Program-made: the position numbers and the translations under genes
The notes under the pieces: generated by a model
Database searches by the model: none
Told to the model about the DNA's origin: nothing
What the model saw: only the letters and a program-made list of their open reading frames with translations
NCBI GenBank assembly: GCA_023265995.1
Contig: JAHFSA010000002.1
Location: 124,001-188,000, forward strand
Length of the DNA: 64,000 nt
Reading direction: 5' to 3'
Origin: Perlucidibaca sp.
GTDB taxonomy: Bacteria; Pseudomonadota; Gammaproteobacteria; Pseudomonadales; Moraxellaceae
Shown: positions 1 to 8,117 of the stretch, one piece after another
Numbering within the stretch: the first letter of the stretch is position 1
How the letters are laid out: each line of letters starts with the position of its first letter

Positions 1-620
1 CAACCCGCCTGTTCATCGCCATCGCCAGCGGGCTATGGTTCGCCCGTCTGGGCAGCCATCTGCTGCTGCGCTATTTCAGCGAGTCTCGCGAAGACGGCCG
101 CTACGCGCAGATGCGGCGCGCCAGCGGTGCCTGGGCCGGCCGTGTATTCCTGCTCTTCTTCCTGTTCCAGGCTGGCCTGGCACTGCTCTTCAGCCTGCCT
201 GCGTGGCTGCTGACACGAGTCCCGACCGTGGACTGGAGTGACCATCATTTTGTCTGGCTGACACTGGCCGGCCTGCTCATGCTGATCGCCTGGATCGGTG
301 AGTCGCTGGCCGACCGCCAGTTGGCACGCTTTCGTGGCGAACCGGAAAATCGCGGCCGGACACTGCGCACCGGCCTCTGGGCCTGGTCGCGCCACCCCAA
401 CTATTTTTTCGAGTGGCTGCACTGGCTGGCCTATCCACTGATCGGCATGAGTGCCGGGCTGCATGTGCTGTGGCTCTATCCCGCCCTGATGTATCTGTTT
501 CTGCGCTACATCACGGGAATTCCATTCACCGAACAACAAGCCCTGCAGAGTCGCGGAGAAGACTATCGTCGCTACCAGCGGGAGACCCCTATTTTCTTTC
601 CCCGGAGACCCCGTCCATGA
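1..620 (+). CDS. DUF1295 family membrane protein (5' truncated by window)
   Basis: The reading frame is open from base 3 with no start codon before residue 36 (ATG at 111), so the gene begins outside the window. The visible ~205 residues contain hydrophobic helices and the motif GLWAWSRHPNYFFEW, typical of DUF1295 proteins, which belong to the steroid 5-alpha-reductase/isoprenylcysteine methyltransferase-like membrane fold. The substrate is unknown; an NAD(P)H-dependent reductase role on a lipid is family inference. Its stop codon overlaps the start of the Cfa-like methyltransferase (ATGA), so the two are translationally coupled and probably serve one lipid-modification pathway. Confidence 0.85.
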   Translation, partial: TRLFIAIASGLWFARLGSHLLLRYFSESREDGRYAQMRRASGAWAGRVFLLFFLFQAGLALLFSLPAWLLTRVPTVDWSDHHFVWLTLAGLLMLIAWIGESLADRQLARFRGEPENRGRTLRTGLWAWSRHPNYFFEWLHWLAYPLIGMSAGLHVLWLYPALMYLFLRYITGIPFTEQQALQSRGEDYRRYQRETPIFFPRRPRP

Positions 621-1657
621 CCTCCTCTTTCGCCCTCAGGCTCGCCGAAAGCCATTGGATGCCCGATGGCCTCGCCCGCCTCGGCATACGCCATCTCTGC
701 CGGAAGCGCCTGCAGGAAGAGTCTGTGCATGATGTCGAGCTGGCCGGCGCAAGCTACCAGCGCCTGCTGGATGCGCTCAGGGACAGCCCGCTGGCCATAG
801 CCACCGACAAGGCCAATAAGCAGCACTACGAGCTGCCAACCTCGTTTTTCCAGACCGTGCTGGGCCCCAGACTCAAGTACAGCGGCAGCTTCTTTCGCGC
901 CGATGCCAGCCTGGCGGAGGCCGAGGAGTACAGTCTGGCCTGCTATGCCGAGCGGGCGCAGCTGCGTGACGGACTCGACATACTCGAGCTGGGTTGCGGC
1001 TGGGGTTCGCTCACTTTATGGATGGCAGAGCGCTTCCCTCAGGCACGGATCACGGCGGTATCCAACTCCCGCACACAGCGCATGCACATCATGGCCCAGG
1101 CCGAGGCACGCGGTCTTGGCAACCTGACAGTGCTCACCGAGGACGTCAACCATCTGAAATTCGAGCAGGGCTGCTTCGACCGTGTCGTGTCGGTCGAGAT
1201 GTTTGAGCATGTCCGCAACTACCAGGCGCTATTCGGCATGATCGCAAGCTGGCTGCGTGATGACGGCTTGCTCTGGTGCCACGTCTTCTGCCATCGTTTT
1301 CAGCATTACGCTTTCGAGATCAATGGTGAGGACGACTGGATGTCCGCCCATTTCTTTACCGGCGGCCTGATGCCCGCCCTCAGCACCTTCAGTCATTTCC
1401 AGGATGACCTGCGACTGGAGGAGACCTGGCAGTGGTCGGGGCAGCACTACGAAAAGACCGCCAATGCCTGGCTGACCAACATGGATGCCCACCGCACCAG
1501 CCTGCTGCCCGTGTTCCAGTCCATTTACGGCGACGCAGCCGGCATCTGGTGGCAGCGCTGGCGTCTGTTCTTCATGGCCTGCGCCGAGCTTTTTGGCCAT
1601 GACCAGGGTCGGGAGTGGCTGATCGCGCACTACCGTTTCAGCAAGCGGCCGTCATGA
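617..1657 (+). CDS. Cyclopropane-fatty-acid synthase-like SAM methyltransferase
   Basis: 346 residues. The SAM-binding loop LELGCGWGSLTLWMAE and the motifs VSVEMFEHV, WCHVF, GQHYEKTANAW and MACAELF match the Cfa catalytic core, so it probably methylates an unsaturated acyl chain of a membrane lipid. The Cfa motif YSCAYW, whose Cys binds bicarbonate in E. coli Cfa, is here YSGSFF. The start at 617 is chosen because its ATGA overlaps the DUF1295 stop and leaves the family-like N-terminus; the longer ORF from 413 is not needed. It is shorter than E. coli Cfa (382 aa), mostly at the N-terminus. Product chemistry (cyclopropane, methyl branch or furan precursor) cannot be decided here. Confidence 0.88.
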   Translation: MTSSFALRLAESHWMPDGLARLGIRHLCRKRLQEESVHDVELAGASYQRLLDALRDSPLAIATDKANKQHYELPTSFFQTVLGPRLKYSGSFFRADASLAEAEEYSLACYAERAQLRDGLDILELGCGWGSLTLWMAERFPQARITAVSNSRTQRMHIMAQAEARGLGNLTVLTEDVNHLKFEQGCFDRVVSVEMFEHVRNYQALFGMIASWLRDDGLLWCHVFCHRFQHYAFEINGEDDWMSAHFFTGGLMPALSTFSHFQDDLRLEETWQWSGQHYEKTANAWLTNMDAHRTSLLPVFQSIYGDAAGIWWQRWRLFFMACAELFGHDQGREWLIAHYRFSKRPS

Positions 1658-1674
1658 TGGCCAGGTGAGCTCCC

Positions 1675-3021
1675 ATGAAGAAGCATCTGCAGCAGTTGTC
1701 CATGGCGCCCTCCGCAGCGACCAAGCGCCAGCCGTTATCGATGCTTTTCAACCGCTTCTACTGGCTGCAGATAGGTCTCATCGCCTTCGCCGTCATACTC
1801 GGCCTGAGCTTCAGCGGACTCATCGTCAAGGACCTGCTGATCAAGACCGCCATGGAGCAGGAAGCCGCCCACTACTGGCAGAGATACCACAAGGATCCCG
1901 AAGCCACCCTGCCCGACACCAAGAACCTCTACGGCTATCGGTGGCGCATGAAACCACCTGCCAATCTGAGCGGCCTGGCGCTGGCCAAAGGCGTGCATCG
2001 CCTGTTCATAGACGGCAAGGACAGGGTCACGATCTATGACGAACATGACGGTTACAAACTGCTGCTTATCTTTGGCGAGAGCAACGTCAACCGGCTGGTC
2101 TGGCTGTTCGGTCTGGCGCCGCTGATGGCCAGCCTGGTCATGCTTTACAGCATTCTCTGGCTGATCAACCGGCGCGCTCACCGGCATTTCTCACCCGTGG
2201 TACAGCTGGCGCAGACCCTGCTCGATATCGACCTGTCAGAGCCCAAGCTGAACCGGCAACCCTTCGCGCAGATCAATACCCGCGGCAACCTCGAAGCCGC
2301 CGAGCTGAAGAAAGCCCTGCAGATCTACCACCAGACGCTGATCGAGTTCATTGAGCGTGAACAGCAATTCACCGCCGAGGTCAGCCACGAGCTGCGCACA
2401 CCGCTGTCGGTGATCAAGGGAGGGCTGGAGCTGCTCACGCTGAAACACCCCGAGGAGGCGACGCTGGAGCGTCTGCGCAATGTCAGCCAGGGCATGCAAC
2501 TGCTGATGGAAACGCTGCTGACCATAGCCCGGCAGGGAAGCACTCCCCTGCCACTGATCGAAGTGGATCTGGCCAGCGCGATGCAGCAGACCTGCGCGGA
2601 CCTGACCGAGCTGTTCGCACAGCGCTCCATGACCTTCGACATCAGGGTGCTGCATGGAAACCACATCATCAGCGCCAACCCCACCCTGGTCTCCATGATC
2701 TTCAGCAATCTGATCCGGAATTCCCTGAACTACTCGCAGGGCCGGCATGTCTCCATACTCGTTGAGGCCGCGCGCATCGTCATCGCCGATGACGGTATCG
2801 GGCTCAGCGAGTCAGCTCGCGCGGCCCTGCTGCGTGACGATGGCAGCGGCCATGTCTCGCATCAAGGCTTCGGCATCGGACTGAAGCTGGTGAAGCGGTT
2901 GTGCAGCATGACCGGGTGGCAGATAGAGCTGATGAACAAGGCCAACCTGAACCAGCACGCGATGATCCTGAACGGCAACGACGGCCTGGCCGTAGTAATC
3001 TATACCGCCGGTGAGATCTGA
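1675..3021 (+). CDS. Sensor histidine kinase
   Basis: 448 residues. Membrane helices lie near residues 31-51 and 141-164, flanking a ~90-residue periplasmic domain. The H-box EVSHELRTPLSVIKGG puts the phosphoacceptor at about His238. ATPase boxes follow: NLIRNSLNYS (N), IADDGIGLSE (G1) and GFGIGLKLVKRL (G2). An AGGTGAG ribosome-binding site precedes the ATG. It follows the methyltransferase by 17 bases on the same strand, so it is probably cotranscribed with the lipid genes. Its likely partner is the OmpR-type regulator encoded tail to tail only 10 bases away. The input signal is unknown. Confidence 0.93.
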   Translation: MKKHLQQLSMAPSAATKRQPLSMLFNRFYWLQIGLIAFAVILGLSFSGLIVKDLLIKTAMEQEAAHYWQRYHKDPEATLPDTKNLYGYRWRMKPPANLSGLALAKGVHRLFIDGKDRVTIYDEHDGYKLLLIFGESNVNRLVWLFGLAPLMASLVMLYSILWLINRRAHRHFSPVVQLAQTLLDIDLSEPKLNRQPFAQINTRGNLEAAELKKALQIYHQTLIEFIEREQQFTAEVSHELRTPLSVIKGGLELLTLKHPEEATLERLRNVSQGMQLLMETLLTIARQGSTPLPLIEVDLASAMQQTCADLTELFAQRSMTFDIRVLHGNHIISANPTLVSMIFSNLIRNSLNYSQGRHVSILVEAARIVIADDGIGLSESARAALLRDDGSGHVSHQGFGIGLKLVKRLCSMTGWQIELMNKANLNQHAMILNGNDGLAVVIYTAGEI

Positions 3022-3031
3022 AACGGCCGCA

Positions 3032-3724
3032 TCATCCGGCTGCCTCAAGCTTGACGCCCACGCCGGGTAGCGTGTGTATCAGCTTGCGGCCGAACGGCTT
3101 GTCGATCAGCTTGCGCAGGCTGTAGAGATGACTGCGCAGGGCATCGCTGTCCGGAGCCTCGTCTCCCCACAACTCCATCTCCATGCACTGGCGGCTGACG
3201 ACCTCGGGCGCATGCCGCATGAGCAGCGCCAGCAGGCGAAACTGTATTGGCGGCAGCTCGATCTCCCGGCCGGCGAGCATGACCTGATTGGTGCGGGGGC
3301 GCAGCTCGAGATCCCCGACGCTGAGCTGCACATGACCGACCAGCCCACGCACCCGCTTGATCTGGGCTGTAATGCGCGCCACCAGCTCTTTCAGTTCGAA
3401 AGGCTTGATCAGATAATCATCGGCGCCGGCATCGAAGCCCTGCAACTTGTCTCCCAGCGTATCGCGCGCGGTGAGCATGATGACCGGCAGGCTCAAGCCC
3501 AGGGTTTCGCGCAGGTAGTGACAGACTTCATAGCCCGTGCCATCCGGCAGGTTGATGTCGAGCACCACGCAGTGATACGGATTCTGCTGTAGCAGCGTGA
3601 TGGCGGACTGGCAGTTGTGGGCGAAATCAACCGTGATCTGGTGCAACGCCAGAAACTCGCCGACAGTCTCGGCAAGATCATGGTGATCCTCCACCAGCAG
3701 AACCAGACTGGGTGTCATCTGCAT
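3032..3724 (-). CDS. OmpR/PhoB-family response regulator
   Basis: About 230 residues. The receiver domain has the acidic pair VEDHHD, phosphoacceptor VVLDINLPDG (Asp56 from the chosen start), MLTARD and the conserved Lys in LIKPF. The C-terminal winged helix has RLLALLMRHAPEVVSRQ and DALRSHLYSLRKLIDK. I choose the ATG at 3724, preceded by a GGGGG stretch, over an in-frame GTG at 3742 that would overlap the stop of the lipoprotein gene by four bases (GTGA). It is convergent with the sensor kinase and forms a likely pair with it, and probably an operon with the lipoprotein upstream. Targets are unknown; the adjacent lipid cluster is the natural candidate. Confidence 0.92.
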   Translation of the reverse strand: MQMTPSLVLLVEDHHDLAETVGEFLALHQITVDFAHNCQSAITLLQQNPYHCVVLDINLPDGTGYEVCHYLRETLGLSLPVIMLTARDTLGDKLQGFDAGADDYLIKPFELKELVARITAQIKRVRGLVGHVQLSVGDLELRPRTNQVMLAGREIELPPIQFRLLALLMRHAPEVVSRQCMEMELWGDEAPDSDALRSHLYSLRKLIDKPFGRKLIHTLPGVGVKLEAAG

Positions 3725-3738
3725 CTTGATACCCCCGC

Positions 3739-4335
3739 TCACAAGCCCTGTACCGGCAGGATCAGGCGATAGAACCAGCCCACTACAGGGAGCTGCCGGT
3801 AAAGGCCGTTATTGCCATCCCAGTAGTCCTGCTGAAAGATGATGCGACCGGCCTGATTCATCTTCAATTGTGAAATGCCGTGCGACGTCAAATCGCTGCG
3901 AACACCCAGCACCGCCAGCGTGTAGCTCATGCGCCAGTGCACAAAGACACTATCACCCTCTATCCAGTAATTCACCAGGGAGACCCGTGCAGCATGCACG
4001 GACTGGTTGATGCCAGCCAGATGAGCACGCAATGGCGTGTAGTCACGGTACACCGACAAGGTATCGTTGACATAGATATCTCCATCCGCGAACAGCCCAT
4101 CCAGCGCTGGCAGAAAGTCTTTACTGCCCATGCGGCCGAAGGTATCGATGAAATCATGCGCCAGAGCCTCGGCAGCCTCCGGAGCGGGCGTGACACCCTG
4201 CACGGCACTCACCTGTACCTCGTAGAGCGCTGTATAGGAGGTCGGCCCAAGACTGCAGCCGGTCGTGCTCAGCAAGGCCCACACGACCATGACCCCAGAC
4301 AGGAAGGACCCGCGCATTTTCTGGAATACCCACAT
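3739..4335 (-). CDS. NTF2/SnoaL-like lipoprotein
   Basis: 198 residues. The N-terminus has a signal peptide ending in the lipobox LLSTTGC, so the mature protein is probably lipid-anchored. Then comes a ~130-residue segment (ALAHDFIDTFGRM ... WRMSYTLAV ... GRIIFQQDYWDG) that resembles the NTF2-like/SnoaL fold. NTF2-like proteins often accompany DUF1295 and Cfa-like genes in proteobacterial lipid clusters, but those are usually cytoplasmic; a lipoprotein form is less usual. It may bind a hydrophobic ligand or act as an accessory factor; this is inference. The start is the first ATG; an alternative ATG lies seven codons in. Confidence 0.72.
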   Translation of the reverse strand: MWVFQKMRGSFLSGVMVVWALLSTTGCSLGPTSYTALYEVQVSAVQGVTPAPEAAEALAHDFIDTFGRMGSKDFLPALDGLFADGDIYVNDTLSVYRDYTPLRAHLAGINQSVHAARVSLVNYWIEGDSVFVHWRMSYTLAVLGVRSDLTSHGISQLKMNQAGRIIFQQDYWDGNNGLYRQLPVVGWFYRLILPVQGL

Positions 4336-4420
4336 GATGGCGCCCGACTTGATGTTTTTTTCACCTTGTCAGTGTCACTGTGAAAAATACGTGAAATACA
4401 CCAACCACAAAGGTGCCCGA

Positions 4421-5149
4421 ATGCGCTGCCTGTCCGTCTTCATGATCCTGTCTGCCTTGTCGCTGCCGGTCAGCGCCGCAACCATTCGGACCTTCACCGG
4501 CGAAGCCACGGACCTGCACAGCGGCCAGCTCATCTATCGTGAAGTGCATGAACAACGCTACGACGGGGCGCGCTGGCTGGGCGGCAGCATCCGCTATATA
4601 GCGGCGGACGGCCGCCTGCTGGGGGAAAAGGTTCTGGACTTCAGTCAGGATCCCTATGTGCCGGTCATGCGTTTCACACAGCCGGAAACGGGTAGCGAAG
4701 ACCGCATCACCCAGGTCGATGCCAACGCGATCAGCGTGAGCAGTCAGTATCATGGCAAGACCAGCCGGGTCCGGTTGCCGCGCACACAGGATCAGGTCGC
4801 CGATGCCGGCTTCAATGCCTATGTTGCCGACCATATCCCGGTGCTGATGCAGGGCAGGACGGTGCAGATGCAATTCATTGTCGTGGCCCGGCAGGCCCAG
4901 TACAGCTTCCGCATCATCCCGGCAGGACGATTGCAACTGGCAGGAGAACCCGCCATTCGCCTGCGCGTGGAGCCGGCATCACTGCTGCGCTGGCTGGCCT
5001 CCCCCCTCACCCTGGTCTACGGCCTCAACACGCGGCGCCTGTTGCGATACGAAGGCCTCTCCAATGTCACCAATCCGCTCACTGGCAAGGTCTGGACGGC
5101 GAACATCCGCTTTGACACGAGCACCTCACGGGAGCAGCCTGCCCCCTGA
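4421..5149 (+). CDS. Secreted protein of unknown function
   Basis: 242 residues starting MRCLSVFMILSALSLPVSAA, a clear Sec signal peptide with an AxA site. The mature part is beta-rich by eye, with repeated short polar strands and few Cys. It contains a segment RPETG-like region (QPETGSED) and ends in RFDTSTSREQPAP. I recognise no domain. AAAGGTGCCCGA before the ATG provides the ribosome-binding site; the longer ORF from 4265 overlaps the lipoprotein gene and is not used. It is divergent from the lipoprotein/regulator pair with an 85-base shared promoter region, so co-regulation with the lipid cluster is plausible. Confidence 0.75.
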   Translation: MRCLSVFMILSALSLPVSAATIRTFTGEATDLHSGQLIYREVHEQRYDGARWLGGSIRYIAADGRLLGEKVLDFSQDPYVPVMRFTQPETGSEDRITQVDANAISVSSQYHGKTSRVRLPRTQDQVADAGFNAYVADHIPVLMQGRTVQMQFIVVARQAQYSFRIIPAGRLQLAGEPAIRLRVEPASLLRWLASPLTLVYGLNTRRLLRYEGLSNVTNPLTGKVWTANIRFDTSTSREQPAP

Positions 5150-5343
5150 CAACAGGCACCAGAGCGTGGATGTGCGGGTGACAACCGCTGGTGTCTGGGG
5201 GTGATGCTGCGCTTCTGACGTCGGCGACCATGGTCGCCGCCAATCTGCCGCCGGTCGGCAAATCGGCACGATCACCCGCAGCCGGGTTCAAGATGTCTGT
5301 GGCGATCGCCTATCCCGATGACCGCCACAGGGAGAACCCCATC
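5150..5343. other. Intergenic stretch with an 18-bp palindrome
   Basis: This 194-base gap separates the secreted protein from dodecin. It contains no convincing ORF or tRNA. It holds a perfect 18-bp palindrome, CGGCGACCATGGTCGCCG, at 5222-5239, about 105 bases before the dodecin start. Confidence 0.6.
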
Positions 5344-5553
5344 ATGAGCGACCATGTCTACAAGACCGTGGAACTCACGGGCAGTTCCGAAGTCGGCGTC
5401 GACGACGCCGTGCGCAATGCCATCGCGCGGGCCTCGAAAAGCCTGAAGCAGCTCAAGTGGTTCCATATCACGGAAGTGCGCGGCGGCATCGACAATGGCC
5501 AGGTGGCACACTGGCAAGTCACCCTGAAGGTCGGCTTCACACTGATGGACTGA
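5344..5553 (+). CDS. Dodecin family flavin-binding protein
   Basis: 69 residues, the normal dodecin length. [26 protein letters not shown] and [15 protein letters not shown] match the family, including the Trp that stacks on the flavin. Dodecins assemble into dodecamers that store or buffer riboflavin/FMN in the cytoplasm. The ATG at 5344 follows AGGGAGAA; the in-frame extension upstream to 5191 is not supported. The 3' end overlaps the convergent MFS gene by 17 bases. Confidence 0.95.
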   Translation: MSDHVYKTVELTGSSEVGVDDAVRNAIARASKSLKQLKWFHITEVRGGIDNGQVAHWQVTLKVGFTLMD

Positions 5554-6799
5554 TGCCCGCCGGCAGCTGCCGTGGCGCCGGCAGGCGGAACAGCCGCCAG
5601 ACCGCGAGCAGCGCCGCGATCAGGGCCAGAGCCAGGGCAGCGACCACGCCAGGCCAGTGCCTGTGCACCCAGAACACGCCGGAAAGCGTGCCGATCGTGC
5701 TCGCCCCGAGATAATAGCTGGACAGATAGAGTGCGGCGGCCAGTGCCCTGGCCTGCCCGCCACGCTGACCGACCCAGGCGCTGGCCATGGCATGCCCGCC
5801 GAAGAAGGCGAAGGTGAACAGCGCTATGCCCATCACTACCCAGACCAGGGACTGCGCCAGGGTCAGCAGCAGACCGGCGAGCATGAGCGCGAGCATGCCG
5901 GCCAGCGCGACAGCCGCGCCGAGACGACGTGCCAGACGGCCGGACCAGGCCGAAGCCACGGTGCCGAGCAGATAGAGCAGAAAGATGCCGCCGGTGGCGC
6001 TGCTGCCGAGCGCGAAGGGCGGCAGCTCAAGGCGGAAGCCGATGTAGTTGTAGAGGCTGACGAAGCAGCCCAGCAGCAGGAAACCTATCGCGAACAGCCA
6101 CGGCAGTCCGGGGTCGCGGACTATGCCCAGCACCGCCCTCCCCAGTGCCTGGCGCCCGTGCGCCGAGAGCGGCAACGGTCGCTGACGGAAATGCCGTGAC
6201 GACGGCAGCACCCGGCAGAACACGACACCGGCCAGCAAACCGACGCCGCCGACCACAGCCGCCGCCCAGGGCCAGCTGGCGATATCCACCAGCAAGGCCG
6301 TGCAGAGACGGCCGCTCATGCCGCCAAGCGCGGTGCCGGCAATGTAGAGCCCCATGGCACTGCCGAGGGCACGCGGTTCGATTTCCTCGCCGAGATAGGC
6401 CATGGCCGTTGCCGGCAGGCCGGCGAGCGCTATGCCGGTGAGCACGCGCAGGAGCAGCAGGGTCTGATAGTCGGGGACGAACGCGGCCAGCACGGTGAGC
6501 AGCGCGGCCAGCAGCATGGCCGGCTGCATCAGCACCTTGCGACCGTAGCGGTCGGCCAGGAAGCTGGCCGGAATCAGTGCCAGCGCCAGCGCTGCCATGG
6601 CGGTGGAAAGCACGGCACTGCTGGCCGCCGGGCTCAGCTGAAAGTCGCGGGCGAAATGCGGCAGCAGCGGCTGCGGCCAGTACAGCAGCCAGAACGTGGA
6701 GAAGCCGCCGAGGAACATGGCCAGGCTGGTGTGGCGATAGGCCGGCGTGCCCTTGCGGATCTGCCGGTCATCGCTGGCTGCCTCGGCGACTGTCGTCAT
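5537..6799 (-). CDS. MFS transporter (YnfM-like)
   Basis: 420 residues with about 12 hydrophobic helices. The MFS signature [15 protein letters not shown] lies between helices 2 and 3, and a long loop follows helix 6. The [23 protein letters not shown] start and overall pattern resemble YnfM-type drug/arabinose-like exporters, but the substrate is not predictable. No strong ribosome-binding site precedes the ATG. It sits 16 bases downstream of metZ on the same strand, so it may be read through from that operon, although it is probably not functionally linked. Confidence 0.88.
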   Translation of the reverse strand: MTTVAEAASDDRQIRKGTPAYRHTSLAMFLGGFSTFWLLYWPQPLLPHFARDFQLSPAASSAVLSTAMAALALALIPASFLADRYGRKVLMQPAMLLAALLTVLAAFVPDYQTLLLLRVLTGIALAGLPATAMAYLGEEIEPRALGSAMGLYIAGTALGGMSGRLCTALLVDIASWPWAAAVVGGVGLLAGVVFCRVLPSSRHFRQRPLPLSAHGRQALGRAVLGIVRDPGLPWLFAIGFLLLGCFVSLYNYIGFRLELPPFALGSSATGGIFLLYLLGTVASAWSGRLARRLGAAVALAGMLALMLAGLLLTLAQSLVWVVMGIALFTFAFFGGHAMASAWVGQRGGQARALAAALYLSSYYLGASTIGTLSGVFWVHRHWPGVVAALALALIAALLAVWRLFRLPAPRQLPAGISPSV

Positions 6800-6815
6800 G
6801 CGCCGGCGGCGGGCC

Positions 6816-8063
6816 TCAGAGCGCGGCCAGGCCGCGCTGGCAGTCGGCGATCAGGTCGCCGATGTCTTCCAGACCGACAGCAACACGAATGAGACCGTCG
6901 CTGATGCGCGCCGCCGCCTTGGCCTCGGGGCTGAGACGACCATGCGTGGTCGAGCCCGGATGCGTGATGGTGGTCTTGGTATCGCCGAGGTTGGCGGTGA
7001 TCGACATGACCCGGGTGGCATCGATGAAGCGCCAGGCCGCCTCGCGACCGCTCTGGCCCTCGCCGGCCTTGAGCTCGAACGAGAGCACGCCGCCGTAGCC
7101 ACGCTGCTGGCGCGTGGCCAGCTCGTGCTGCGGGTGCGACTTGAGGCCCGGATAGTGCACTGCCGCCACCTGAGGCTGCGCCTGCAGCCAGGTCGCCAGC
7201 TGCAAAGCCTGCGCGGAATGGGCCTCCATGCGCAGACGCAGGGTCTCCAGACCCTTGAGGAAGACCCAGGCATTGAACGGGCTCATGCTCGGACCGCAGG
7301 TGCGAACGACACCGTAGATCTCTTCCATGAGCTTGTTCGGACCGACCACGGCACCGCCGAGGCAGCGGCCCTGGCCATCCAGGTACTTGGTGGCGGAATG
7401 GATGACGAGGTCGGCACCGAGCGCCAGCGGGCGTTGCAGCGCCGGCGTGCAGAAGCAGTTGTCGACGGCGACGAGAATGTCATGACGATGCGCCAGCGCG
7501 CTCAGGGCGGCGATGTCGACCAGCTCGCCCAGCGGATTGCTCGGCGTCTCGACGAAGAACAGCCTGGTGGCCGGCGTGATCGCGGCCTCCCAGGCGGCGA
7601 TGTCGGACAGCGGCACGAAGCGCGTGGTGACACCGAACTTGCGCGCGTACTTGTCGAACAGCACGTTGGTGGTGCCGAACAGGCTCTGCGAGGCCACCAC
7701 TTCATCACCGGACTTGAGCAGACCGAGCACGGTGGCGAGGATGGCCGCCATGCCGGAGCTGGTCGCCACCGCCCGTTCGCCGCCTTCGAGAGCCGCCAGG
7801 CGCTCCTCGAAGACACGCACGGTCGGATTGGTGAAGCGCGAATAGATGTTGCCCGGCTCGCTGCCGCCAAAGCGCGCGGCAGCCTCGGCAGCGGACTTGA
7901 AGACGAACGACGAGGTCAGGAACATGGCCTCGGAGTGCTCGCCCTCGGCCGTGCGGTGATGGCCGGCGCGAACCGCCAGGGTATCGAAGCCGGTGATGTC
8001 GAATGCCTCGTCACCGATGATCTGGTCCAGACCCTGGTCAGAAGTCTGCCGTCCGTCGCTCAT
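6816..8063 (-). CDS. metZ: O-succinylhomoserine sulfhydrylase
   Basis: 415 residues. A PLP-dependent Cys/Met-metabolism enzyme that makes homocysteine from O-succinylhomoserine and sulfide. The PLP lysine lies in VIHSATKYLDGQGR; YSRFTNPT and SSGMAAI bind substrate and cofactor. Its position directly after purF is the conserved Pseudomonadales arrangement and favours MetZ over MetB/MetC. The ATG follows GAGGACGTGAC. Cytoplasmic. Confidence 0.95.
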   Translation of the reverse strand: MSDGRQTSDQGLDQIIGDEAFDITGFDTLAVRAGHHRTAEGEHSEAMFLTSSFVFKSAAEAAARFGGSEPGNIYSRFTNPTVRVFEERLAALEGGERAVATSSGMAAILATVLGLLKSGDEVVASQSLFGTTNVLFDKYARKFGVTTRFVPLSDIAAWEAAITPATRLFFVETPSNPLGELVDIAALSALAHRHDILVAVDNCFCTPALQRPLALGADLVIHSATKYLDGQGRCLGGAVVGPNKLMEEIYGVVRTCGPSMSPFNAWVFLKGLETLRLRMEAHSAQALQLATWLQAQPQVAAVHYPGLKSHPQHELATRQQRGYGGVLSFELKAGEGQSGREAAWRFIDATRVMSITANLGDTKTTITHPGSTTHGRLSPEAKAAARISDGLIRVAVGLEDIGDLIADCQRGLAAL

Positions 8064-8087
8064 GTCACGTCCTCATACCGTCCGGGG

Positions 8088-8110
8088 GCCCGGCGCAGCA
8101 ATCGCCGGGC
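8088..8110 (-). terminator. Stem-loop between purF and metZ
   Basis: GCCCGGCG and CGCCGGGC form a perfect 8-bp GC stem around a 7-base loop in the 54-base purF-metZ gap. There is no T-run on either side, so it is more likely a processing or attenuation hairpin than a full intrinsic terminator. Confidence 0.4.
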
Positions 8111-8117
8111 AGCATGT

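Noticed and set aside
5276-5310. GGGTTCAAG resembling a tRNA T-loop
   Set aside because: No acceptor, D or anticodon stems could be assembled around it.
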